Shown in pieces: positions 54,454-62,481 of a DNA stretch of 64,000 bases. This DNA is from an uncultured Bacteroidales bacterium (GTDB lineage Bacteria > Bacteroidota > Bacteroidia > Bacteroidales > UBA932): assembly GCA_905235085.1 (NCBI GenBank), contig CAJOKD010000005.1, forward strand, positions 62,001-126,000, written 5' to 3'. The translations under genes and the position numbers were made by a program. Below the pieces are notes generated by a model. That model saw only the letters and a program-made list of their open reading frames with translations, was not told the origin of the DNA and ran no database searches. Numbering within the stretch: the first letter of the stretch is position 1; every line of letters starts with the position of its first letter.

Positions 54454-55044
54454 ATGAGCAAAAAGATTAAAGAGAAAGAAATGCAGCAGGACGCTGAACA
54501 GATAGAGAACCAGGAAAGCGTTAATGCAGAAGAAGCTCCCTCCAAGAAAGAGAACAAGAAACTCAAGGAAGCCGAGGACAAGATAGAGAAGCTTGCCAAG
54601 GAGGTCCAGGAGCTCAAGGAAAGCATAAAGAAGGAGAAGGACGACTATCTCCGCCTTATGGCAGACTTCGAGAATTTCCGCCGCCACTCGGCTGAAGCCA
54701 AGCTGGAACTGGTCGGTACTGCGTCGGCTGAAACCATAAAAGGCCTTCTCCCCGTCCTGGACGACTGCGAAAGGGCCATCAAGATGCTCGAGGAATCCAA
54801 GGATGAAGTGGCCAAGGAAGGCACCGAGCTGATATACAACAAACTCCTCGGATACCTGAAGACGAAGGGTCTGGAACAGATCGATGCCCAGGGAGCGAAA
54901 TTCGACACCGATTTCCACGAGGCGGTGGCGCAGTTCCCTGTCCCGGAAGAAGACAAGAAAGGTCTGGTATTCGATGTAGTGCAGAAAGGCTACACGCTTT
55001 CAGGGAAGGTCATCCGCTACGCAAAAGTTGTAGTGGGAATATAG
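54454..55044 (+). CDS. grpE: Nucleotide exchange factor GrpE
   Basis: A 196-residue GrpE, which releases ADP from DnaK. The first 40 residues are charged and probably disordered; residues about 42-85 form a long coiled coil (DKIEKLAKEVQELKESIKK). The family core then reads DYLRLMADFENFRRHSAEAK, GLLPVLDDCERAIKM, and KFDTDFHEAVAQFPV with VLQKGYTL-like VVQKGYTLSGKVIRYAKVVV at the end. dnaJ follows 12 bases later; dnaK is not in the window. Confidence 0.96.
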   Translation: MSKKIKEKEMQQDAEQIENQESVNAEEAPSKKENKKLKEAEDKIEKLAKEVQELKESIKKEKDDYLRLMADFENFRRHSAEAKLELVGTASAETIKGLLPVLDDCERAIKMLEESKDEVAKEGTELIYNKLLGYLKTKGLEQIDAQGAKFDTDFHEAVAQFPVPEEDKKGLVFDVVQKGYTLSGKVIRYAKVVVGI

Positions 55045-55056
55045 GAGAACTCCGCT

Positions 55057-56250
55057 ATGGCAGAAAAAAGGGACTACTACGAAGTGCTGGAAGTCGCAAG
55101 GACGGCAACCGCAGACGAAATAAAGCTGGCATACAGGAAGGCTGCTATGAAATGGCACCCGGACCGCTGGGTGGATGGGACGGAAGCCGAGAAGAAGACC
55201 GCCGAGGAGAAATTCAAGGAGGCTTCGGAAGCATATTCAGTGCTCAGCGACCCGGACAAGAAAGCCAGGTACGACCAGTATGGTTTCCAGGGAGTCGACA
55301 CCGGCGCCGGTCCGGATTTCAGTGGTGGTTTCGGCAATCTCGAAGACCTTCTCAGGGACCTTTTCGGAGGTAGCTTCGGAGGTTTCGGGGGCTTTGGAGG
55401 CTTCGGCGGTTTCGGTTCCGGGAGTACATCTTCCGGAAGGACCCAGACCAGGGTCTACAAGGGCAGGGATATCCGCACAAGGGTACGCCTGACGCTGGAG
55501 GAGATCGCCACAGGAGTCGAAAAGGATATCACCATCGAGCGCAACAGGCCTTGTCCTGACTGCGGAGGACGCGGAACGAAGAACGCCTCGGACATAAAGA
55601 CTTGTCCCAACTGCAAAGGCAGCGGTCAGGTATCACACGTAACCAACTCCCTGTTCGGAAGGACGATGACATACAGTACCTGCACCCAGTGTGGAGGAGA
55701 AGGCCGTATCGTGACGAATCCTTGCCGAACCTGCGGCGGCACAGGCCTGGTCAGAAGGCGTGAAACAGTCAAGGTAAAGATCCCGGCCGGAGTGGAAGAC
55801 GGAATGCAGCTGACAATCCGCGGAGAAGGACACGCAGCCCCTCACAACGGGACCAACGGCGACCTCCTCGTGATCATCGAAGAGATCAGCCACCCTAACC
55901 TCAAGCGCAGCGGCAACAATCTGTTCTACAACGCGATGATATCTGTCACCGACGCAATCCTCGGCACTGAGATCGCGGTGCCTTGCCTCGACGGCACATA
56001 TAAGGCCAAGGTGGAACCGGGAACCCAGTCCGGAGCTGTCATCAAACTGCGCAACAAGGGACTGCCTTCTGTAAGCGGTTATGGCAGCGGGACCGGAGAT
56101 ATGTACGTCAAGATCCTCGTCTGGATCCCAAAGAAGCTCTCCAGGGAAGAAAAGGATGCACTGGAAAAGATGCGTACAAGCCGCTCCTTCACACCCGATC
56201 CTTCCCGCGACGACAAAGCTGTCTTCGACAAGTTCAAGGACATCTATTGA
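55057..56250 (+). CDS. dnaJ: Chaperone DnaJ
   Basis: A 397-residue full-length type I DnaJ, the J-domain co-chaperone that delivers substrates to DnaK. The J domain covers residues 5-70 with HPD at 34-36. A Gly/Phe-rich linker (about 85-130) is followed by the zinc-binding region with four repeats (CPDCGGRG, CPNCKGSG, CTQCGGEG, CRTCGGTG) and the C-terminal substrate-binding domains. The end overlaps the convergent M1 peptidase gene by 7 bases. Confidence 0.97.
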   Translation: MAEKRDYYEVLEVARTATADEIKLAYRKAAMKWHPDRWVDGTEAEKKTAEEKFKEASEAYSVLSDPDKKARYDQYGFQGVDTGAGPDFSGGFGNLEDLLRDLFGGSFGGFGGFGGFGGFGSGSTSSGRTQTRVYKGRDIRTRVRLTLEEIATGVEKDITIERNRPCPDCGGRGTKNASDIKTCPNCKGSGQVSHVTNSLFGRTMTYSTCTQCGGEGRIVTNPCRTCGGTGLVRRRETVKVKIPAGVEDGMQLTIRGEGHAAPHNGTNGDLLVIIEEISHPNLKRSGNNLFYNAMISVTDAILGTEIAVPCLDGTYKAKVEPGTQSGAVIKLRNKGLPSVSGYGSGTGDMYVKILVWIPKKLSREEKDALEKMRTSRSFTPDPSRDDKAVFDKFKDIY

Positions 56251-58532
56251 TCCGTTGCCCCGTTGGCTCTTTGAAGGGGATATGCAGCATAGAGGATCTT
56301 GTTCCTGAGTAACGGAGGATAATCAGGATGCGAAGCCAGGAAACTGTCCAAAGCGTCCAGGGCTTCCCTGCTCCGGTGCGCTCCGAGCAGAGCGACAGAC
56401 CAGTTCGTAGGAAAGAATATGTCTCCGGTGGCCTTGACATCCAATACGGCTTCAAGCCCCGGGTATATGTTTTTAACTGACGAGGAATCCCGCAGGAAAT
56501 GATTAAGTAGCGAGAGGGCCGACGAAGCCCAAGGCTCTACCGTACGGTTACCGGCTACCAGCAGGTCGGCGAACAAGGAATCCAAGGCTTCCTGCCGTGG
56601 TAGCGCAGCCCTGCTTACGAAGTCGAACTGACGGAGGATTTCCTGGTTGAAAGGCCGCGAAGCATCGCTGCCGTCAATACGTTTCCTCTGCTTTGCGAGA
56701 ATCTCTTCAGCCTTGTCCGGACATCTTAAAGCAAGCTGATAGGTAAACGACATATAGTCATTGATATCCAGTGACTTGTTTGATTCATTCAACCAGATGT
56801 CATAGATTGCGGATGTCACTTCCGGACTCGTAGCCTCGGCGGCGAGGAGCCTCAGTATCTGGAGCCTGCAGGAAGGGAGTGTGTGGGAATACGACAGTTC
56901 AAGAAGCCGTGCCTCGGCAGAAGGCCTGACGGAATCCGGGAGGTCCCGGAGAGGGTCCTGTAAGCAGCTGACGATCGTAGAGGCCACGATCGGGTTCTTT
57001 TCTGCCGCGAGCCATCCAAGGAGAGAGTCGATTTGCTCCGGAGCCGCGGTTGTAGGTCCCGCAAGATAGGAGTCCTGTGAAAGCAGGATACGGGCCTCAC
57101 GGGCAGGATCCCCGCTCCCGGATGCATATTCCGAAAGTATTCCGCGAAGGTTTCCGGCCCGTGGCTCGCGGGTCCACGCTTCGCTGAAACCGCGGATATC
57201 CTTGTCCGAATGCCTGTCAAGCACCGACACGAGGTCATCCCAAGTCGCATTTGAATACGCGAAAGCAGAGAGGTATTCCCTGACACCTTCTCGGAACGCA
57301 TCCGGCCCCATATACTCTTCGATCCTGCGCATCATCACCGGCGTCTTGTCATATACAGTGTTGTTGTAGATGAGCCCGGCATCGGCCAGGTTGTCCAGAT
57401 GCTGGTTTATGGCCGTCGCACCGCCTGTACGGTCTTCAGCCATCGCCAGGGCGACATATTTCTTGAGCCAGTTGAGTTCGTGGTCTATTCCAGGGAACAT
57501 CGGCTGCGCCATCTTGGCCGCCATCTGGTTTGCGAATACCTCCTTTATCCATACATCATCGAACCACCGCATAGTTACCATATCCCCGAACCAAAGGTGG
57601 GCCGTCTCGTGGGCGATCAACTCGATGCGCCTGGCACGCTCGTCAGGAGTCGGATCCGGTCCCAGGAACATCGTGGCCTCACGGTAAAGGATACAGCCCG
57701 GATGCTCCATACCCCCGAACTGGAAATCCGGAACTATCACGAAGTCGTATTTCGGGAAAGGCATCGGAATTCCGGTATATTCCTCCAGCCAGGAAAGGGC
57801 CATCTCGACCTCTCCGAATATCTCCGGGATCTGGGCTGTTTTCGCCGGATCGGTTTCCCTGAAATATGCGGTGATTCCTGTTTCTTCATCTGTTTCAGAT
57901 TGCCATTTACCGGCAGAAAATGCAAAAAGGTAAGTACTGATTGGATTTGTCTTATCAAAAGTTACCTCATTCTCTTCTTGAAGTAATAGCTCGGTGTTTG
58001 AAACAGCCGTCCAGCCTTCCGGCAAGCGAAGGGTCAACTGATATTCCGCCTTGAGGTCGGGCTGGTCGAAGCAAGGGAAAACCGTCCTGGCGTGTGCCGG
58101 GACGAAAAGGCTGTACAGGAATTCATCGCTCCGGTTGAGATACCGGTCCGAAGGCGTAAACTCCAGCACGATTGAATTCTCTCCCTTGGCCACCGGCACC
58201 ACGATATGCTCACTTACATACCGGCCTTTAACTGATTTTCCGTTAACGGAGACCACCTTGAATGTTTCAGGAACGAAATCCAGCACTGCCCTGCCTCTAC
58301 GGGACGACGAGAAGCGTACGGTTTCACGTCCAGACAGGGAGGAATCCTTGCTTTCCGGAATGTTCAGGAATATCTCATAGCTCAAATCTGAAATGCTGGA
58401 TGCCCTTGCCCTGGCGAGTTCCAGGGGCACCCCGGGTCCGGTCATCCTGGAATGATCGTCGAGGCAGCCGGTCGACAGGAATGCGATACCGAGCGCAACC
58501 GCTGCTAAAACTTTATTGAAAACACCCTCCAT
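56244..58532 (-). CDS. M1 family zinc aminopeptidase, lipoprotein
   Basis: A 762-residue M1 peptidase. Lipobox LSTGC (Cys23) points to an envelope location. The beta-saddle domain contains PCFDQPDLKAEYQLTLRLP. The substrate-anchoring motif reads GGMEHPG (residues 273-279), where most family members have GxMEN. The zinc site is HETAHLWFGDMVTMRWFDDVWIKEVFA (His308, Glu309, His312, Glu331), complete. A helical domain fills the C-terminal half. It probably removes N-terminal amino acids from peptides outside the cytoplasm. Stand-alone gene, convergent with dnaJ. Confidence 0.92.
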   Translation of the reverse strand: MEGVFNKVLAAVALGIAFLSTGCLDDHSRMTGPGVPLELARARASSISDLSYEIFLNIPESKDSSLSGRETVRFSSSRRGRAVLDFVPETFKVVSVNGKSVKGRYVSEHIVVPVAKGENSIVLEFTPSDRYLNRSDEFLYSLFVPAHARTVFPCFDQPDLKAEYQLTLRLPEGWTAVSNTELLLQEENEVTFDKTNPISTYLFAFSAGKWQSETDEETGITAYFRETDPAKTAQIPEIFGEVEMALSWLEEYTGIPMPFPKYDFVIVPDFQFGGMEHPGCILYREATMFLGPDPTPDERARRIELIAHETAHLWFGDMVTMRWFDDVWIKEVFANQMAAKMAQPMFPGIDHELNWLKKYVALAMAEDRTGGATAINQHLDNLADAGLIYNNTVYDKTPVMMRRIEEYMGPDAFREGVREYLSAFAYSNATWDDLVSVLDRHSDKDIRGFSEAWTREPRAGNLRGILSEYASGSGDPAREARILLSQDSYLAGPTTAAPEQIDSLLGWLAAEKNPIVASTIVSCLQDPLRDLPDSVRPSAEARLLELSYSHTLPSCRLQILRLLAAEATSPEVTSAIYDIWLNESNKSLDINDYMSFTYQLALRCPDKAEEILAKQRKRIDGSDASRPFNQEILRQFDFVSRAALPRQEALDSLFADLLVAGNRTVEPWASSALSLLNHFLRDSSSVKNIYPGLEAVLDVKATGDIFFPTNWSVALLGAHRSREALDALDSFLASHPDYPPLLRNKILYAAYPLQRANGATDQ

Positions 58533-58554
58533 ATGATTGTCTGGCGACTTTTTC

Positions 58555-58562
58555 CAAATTTA
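58555..58562 (-). promoter_or_regulatory. -7 box of the M1 peptidase gene
   Basis: TAAATTTG on the minus strand, 22 bases before the start at 58532. No TTTG at -33. Confidence 0.45.
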
Positions 58563-58603
58563 CGAATATTTGTTTTCTTTGCAGGAAAGATTCATTCAAG
58601 AAT

Positions 58604-59449
58604 ATGAAAACCACTAAGATAATGGTACTGGCAGCCATCCTTTGCTGCACTGCCTGCGGGAGGAACAGAACAACTGACACTGGATATATCCTGAAGGATG
58701 TCCTTGAAGTCGCCGGGCGCCAGGGTGTAGCCACGGATGGCTCATTCTATTATGTTTCCGGTTCCACAGTCCTCTACAAATACGACCTCGACGGCAACCT
58801 GATCCTTTCGAACGAGGCCCCGTTCCGGGACCTGGAGAAGGAATGCAACCACATCGGCGACATAGATGTCCACCAAGGGGAGATATTCGCAGGATGCGAG
58901 CTGTTTATGGATGGTGAAGGAACGAATATCCAGGTCGCAGTCTACGATGCTTCGAGCCTTGAGTACAAACGTTCCATCCAGTGGAACGGACAGTCAGGGC
59001 AAGTCGAATGCTGCGGCCTGGCCGTCGACAGGGACAAAGGTCAGGTCTGGATGGCAGACTGGGTGCAGGGAGAAAGCATATACTGCTACGACCTCGGAAC
59101 CGGAGAATACGTCCGCAGCCTCGCCCTCTCCCCTGCTCCATCTCTCCAGCAAGGGATATTCTGTCTCGATGGGAAGATGCTTATCTCCTGCGACGACGGA
59201 GACGCCGACTCGGGCTCCTTCGACAATATATATTCCGCCGACCTTGGAAGTGGAGAGGTGACCTTGTTCAGGAAAATGGATGATTTCATCCTCACAGGAG
59301 AGATAGAAGGACTCACCGTCAACCCCTTGAACGGAGACCTGGTCGTGCTTTCCAACCGCGGTGCACGCATCATCCTCGGTATGCCGAAGGGCTTCTACGA
59401 GGGATACGACAAGGAAATCCACAATCTGTACATTTACTCCAAGAAATAG
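58604..59449 (+). CDS. Lipoprotein of unknown function, probable beta-propeller
   Basis: A 281-residue lipoprotein (ILCCTAC, Cys18). The mature part shows repeated blocks of the type G-x-x-x-(D/S)-x-x-(F/Y)-Y-V followed by LYKYDLDGN, IYCYDLGTGEY or IYSADLGSGEV, as in six-bladed propellers of the NHL/quinoprotein type. No catalytic motif is recognised. It is divergent from the M1 peptidase gene (71 bases between starts). About 150 bases of AT-rich DNA separate it from the next gene, so it is probably a single transcription unit. Not assigned to a family with confidence. Confidence 0.7.
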   Translation: MKTTKIMVLAAILCCTACGRNRTTDTGYILKDVLEVAGRQGVATDGSFYYVSGSTVLYKYDLDGNLILSNEAPFRDLEKECNHIGDIDVHQGEIFAGCELFMDGEGTNIQVAVYDASSLEYKRSIQWNGQSGQVECCGLAVDRDKGQVWMADWVQGESIYCYDLGTGEYVRSLALSPAPSLQQGIFCLDGKMLISCDDGDADSGSFDNIYSADLGSGEVTLFRKMDDFILTGEIEGLTVNPLNGDLVVLSNRGARIILGMPKGFYEGYDKEIHNLYIYSKK

Positions 59450-59599
59450 TAATGACTGCACTTAAACTATTTATTATCAGTGTTTGAAACAATTTTATTA
59501 TAGACAGAAACATTTTTGTTATGTGGATTTACCAGGTAAAAATCCTTGCTCATTAGTTCGAAAAGGTGTATTTTCACAACTTCAAAATTCAAAACAAGG

Positions 59600-60772
59600 A
59601 TGAAGACATTGTCAAATTGTTTTACTTTCCTGTGCATCTCTGCAGCGATGATATCTCTCTCTTCCTGCATCAAGGATGAGGCGCCGAATGCAGAGTGCGA
59701 CATCGAAGAAGTCTCGGTCGTCGTAGATGACCCGGAATCATTTTTCTACAACGTAACGGATATGACCAGGAGCATTCCTTCTGCTGACTCGGTCATAGTC
59801 TTTTCGGTCCGCAGAAAGGCAGACATATCATCTGTCGCTCCTGCATTCCGGCTTTCCGAAGGCGCAACGGTAAACCCGGAATCCGGGTCCGTGCAGGATT
59901 TCAGCAACGGTCCCGTCACTTATACCGTAACTTCGCAGGACGGCAACTGGAGAAGGAGATACAGTATCTCTTTCGTACAGGAAGCCAAGATGGTAGGTGA
60001 CACCGTACGTTACGATTTCGAAAAGTATTCGACAGTATATTTCGATGCTTCTAAGGCAACATACAACGTATGGCTGAACGACGGCGCGGATGAGAGCCTC
60101 GGCACGATTTGGGCGACAGGCAATCCTGGCTACGCCATTACGGCTACCAATGCGACTCCCGACAAGTTCCCTTCCTCAGTGCTTGAGCAGGGATATGACG
60201 GAGCTGCCGTGAAACTCACCACCTGCAGCACCGGCTTGATCGGACAACTGTTCGGGAAACCGATCGCTGCCGGCAATCTGTTCATCGGATCATTCGATAC
60301 TACTACGGCGATGTTGGATCCTCTGCGCGCCACTACTTTCGGTATTCCGTTCGACAGGAAGCCGTTGAGGATGACTGGGTATTACAAATACACCCCGGGT
60401 GAAAAGGTGACAGACGCCGAGAACAAGGAGCTTCCAGGACAGGTGGACAGTGCCGATGTATATGCGGTATTTTTCCTCAACCACGATTCGGATGGGAATG
60501 CCTGGACCCTGGATGGCACCAATGTAAAAACTGGCAGCCAGATCGTGGCGTTAGCTGATATGGTCTATGTCGCTCCTACGTCCGACTGGACTGCTTTCAG
60601 CATCGATTTCGACTACAAGGGGCAGCTCGACCTGGACCTCCTTGCCAACAGGGGCTACAGTATGACCGTGGTCTTCTCTTCCAGCAAGGGAGGAGACAGT
60701 TTCATCGGAGCTGTAGGATCTACCCTCTGCATAGACAAAGTACGCCTCATTTGTGAATCAGAAGACAATTAG
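59600..60772 (+). CDS. PCMD-like surface lipoprotein
   Basis: A 390-residue lipoprotein. ATG at 59600 gives MKTLSNCFTFLCISAAMISLSSC (Cys23); the frame is open upstream but without a signal peptide. An Ig-like domain (about 30-130) carries SVAPAFRLSEGATVNPESG and VTYTVTSQDGNWRRRYSISF. A larger C-terminal domain follows with FRMTGYYKYTPGE-like RMTGYYKYTPGEKV, VYAVFFLN, and a last strand CIDKVRLIC. This fits the Bacteroidetes PCMD (putative carbohydrate metabolism) domain of unknown function. It is followed 2 bases later by an outer-membrane barrel gene. Confidence 0.78.
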   Translation: MKTLSNCFTFLCISAAMISLSSCIKDEAPNAECDIEEVSVVVDDPESFFYNVTDMTRSIPSADSVIVFSVRRKADISSVAPAFRLSEGATVNPESGSVQDFSNGPVTYTVTSQDGNWRRRYSISFVQEAKMVGDTVRYDFEKYSTVYFDASKATYNVWLNDGADESLGTIWATGNPGYAITATNATPDKFPSSVLEQGYDGAAVKLTTCSTGLIGQLFGKPIAAGNLFIGSFDTTTAMLDPLRATTFGIPFDRKPLRMTGYYKYTPGEKVTDAENKELPGQVDSADVYAVFFLNHDSDGNAWTLDGTNVKTGSQIVALADMVYVAPTSDWTAFSIDFDYKGQLDLDLLANRGYSMTVVFSSSKGGDSFIGAVGSTLCIDKVRLICESEDN

Positions 60773-60774
60773 CG

Positions 60775-61521
60775 ATGAAAAAGACTCTCCTCATATCGGT
60801 CCTGATGATCGCCGCTGCGGTTGCGGCAAGTGCTCAGGACAACAGTAAATCCATCATATTCACAGCAAGTGCAGGCTTCTCCGTCGGAGGAACCGCTCCC
60901 CTGCAGATGCCCGCAGAGATAAGGAATATCAACAGTTTCTCACTGACTCCCAATTACCAGGCAAGCCTTCTTGCTGAAAAAACCTTCGGTCAATGTGGCA
61001 TCGTCTCCGGAATACGCTTCGAAGACAAAGGGATGAAGGAAGAAGCGAATGTCAAGAACTATCATATGGCGATCGTACAGGGCGAGCAGTCGATAGAAGG
61101 GCAGTTCACAGGAGATGTTACCACGGAGGTCAGGCAGATGATGCTGACGGTCCCTGTAATGCTTTCCTGGAGGAACAGTTCCGAATCATTCCGCCTCAGG
61201 TTCGGGCCCTACGCTTCATATCTCCTGAAGAAGGGCTTTTCCGGATATGCGCGTAACGGATACCTCCGCCTCGGAGATCCTACAGGTCCGAAGATAGTGA
61301 TCGGAGACGGAAAGGACCGCGGAGACTATGACTTTTCTTCGGATATGCGAAGGATGCAATACGGACTGGATCTCGGCTTCGATTGGTTCTTCCTCAAGCA
61401 TTTGGGAATCTATGCCGATATCGAATGGGGACTTACCGGAATCCATCACAGCGATTTCAAGACCGTGGAGCAGACTCTCTATCCGATCTACGGCACCCTT
61501 GGACTGACCTACCGTTTCTAA
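60775..61521 (+). CDS. Outer-membrane beta-barrel protein
   Basis: A 248-residue exported protein. The signal peptide ends near AAAVAASAQ (about residue 21). The mature chain alternates short polar and hydrophobic strands (FTASAGFSVGGTAP, LTVPVMLSWRN, LRFGPYASYLL, GLDLGFDWFF, IYADIEWGLTGI) and ends in LGLTYRF with the terminal Phe used by the barrel assembly machinery. It resembles the PorT-like barrel group of Bacteroidetes. Small barrel; cargo or partner unknown. It lies between the PCMD-like gene (2-base gap) and a YD-like lipoprotein gene (9-base gap). Confidence 0.82.
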   Translation: MKKTLLISVLMIAAAVAASAQDNSKSIIFTASAGFSVGGTAPLQMPAEIRNINSFSLTPNYQASLLAEKTFGQCGIVSGIRFEDKGMKEEANVKNYHMAIVQGEQSIEGQFTGDVTTEVRQMMLTVPVMLSWRNSSESFRLRFGPYASYLLKKGFSGYARNGYLRLGDPTGPKIVIGDGKDRGDYDFSSDMRRMQYGLDLGFDWFFLKHLGIYADIEWGLTGIHHSDFKTVEQTLYPIYGTLGLTYRF

Positions 61522-61530
61522 GCTAAGGAT

Positions 61531-62391
61531 ATGACAAAAGCCAGGATAATTTTTCTTATGCAGTCGGCCTCAGTCTTGGCCGTACTGGTTTCCGTTGTTT
61601 CTGGTTGCAGCTGCAATGTTACGGGTTCAAAGCAGACCGACCTCGAAAAGTTCGGCATCTGCAGCCAGCCGGTCAGCAAGGTGAAGGTTGTATGCGATAC
61701 AGCCTACAGCAGGATCATAGAGGATAACTATGAAGCTGTATTCGAGGAATCCGGGAACCTGTCCTTACTCCGCACCCTCTTCACGGACGGAAGTGCGATG
61801 AACTATGAATCCTACGTATACGATACCGAAGGACGTCTGGACGAAATCCTCCTCCTGGACCAGGACAGCAGCCTGACGGGACGCTATCACTTCGAATATG
61901 ACGGCGGTTTCATCAGCAAATGTACCCTCTACGGAATGAATAACCAGGACATCCAGACTTGGGTACACTCGAACAACGGCAAGCAGATAGTCCGGACGGA
62001 TTTCTATCAGGAAGGAGAGCTTCAAACCGTCAGCAAGAACAAGTGGTCGCAAAAAGGGAAAGTCAGGAAGGAAACTGTCACCGATGACGAAGATGAACTC
62101 GTCGGAGAGTCCAAATATATCTACCTCTCCCCCGGCAAGCCTGTCTCCATCACCAACGATCTTGTAAACCTCTCGATAACATATGACTGCAATGGTCTAC
62201 CGACCAGCAGTACCGATGTCTTCGTCAGCTCCAAGGGAGACCTCATAGCCAGTGAAATCGAGAATAAGGACGGCAGCCCTGTCATATTCACGTACGAATA
62301 TGCCTACGACCTTGCCGGCCGCTGGATCAGCCGCAAAGCGACCCTCCAGGACGGCTCCATCTACGAACTCCTCACCCGCACGATAGAATAG
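61531..62391 (+). CDS. YD-repeat-like lipoprotein of unknown function
   Basis: A 286-residue lipoprotein (VVSGC, Cys26; a second Cys follows in CSCN). The mature part has repeated strand pairs such as YESYVYDTEGRLDEILLLD, GRYHFEYDGGFISKCTLYG, ESKYIYLSPGKPVSI and FTYEYAYDLAGRWISRKA, close to the YD/RHS pattern of long antiparallel sheets. No toxin domain is attached and the protein is short, so it is not an RHS toxin. Third gene of a three-gene exported cluster; a bidirectional hairpin follows. Confidence 0.7.
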   Translation: MTKARIIFLMQSASVLAVLVSVVSGCSCNVTGSKQTDLEKFGICSQPVSKVKVVCDTAYSRIIEDNYEAVFEESGNLSLLRTLFTDGSAMNYESYVYDTEGRLDEILLLDQDSSLTGRYHFEYDGGFISKCTLYGMNNQDIQTWVHSNNGKQIVRTDFYQEGELQTVSKNKWSQKGKVRKETVTDDEDELVGESKYIYLSPGKPVSITNDLVNLSITYDCNGLPTSSTDVFVSSKGDLIASEIENKDGSPVIFTYEYAYDLAGRWISRKATLQDGSIYELLTRTIE

Positions 62392-62425
62392 CATCGACCC
62401 GAGAGACCAAAGTATCCGATAAAGA

Positions 62426-62459
62426 AGAGGAGCCGACTCCCGCGGAAGTCAGCTCCTCT
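62426..62459. terminator. Bidirectional terminator between convergent genes
   Basis: AGAGGAGC (62426-62433) pairs with GCTCCTCT (62452-62459); GACT (62435-62438) pairs with AGTC (62447-62450) inside. T-rich sequence lies on both outer sides. It serves the YD-like gene (plus) and the phosphoesterase gene (minus). Confidence 0.75.
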
Positions 62460-62481
62460 CTTTGATATATTCGCTGGAAGC

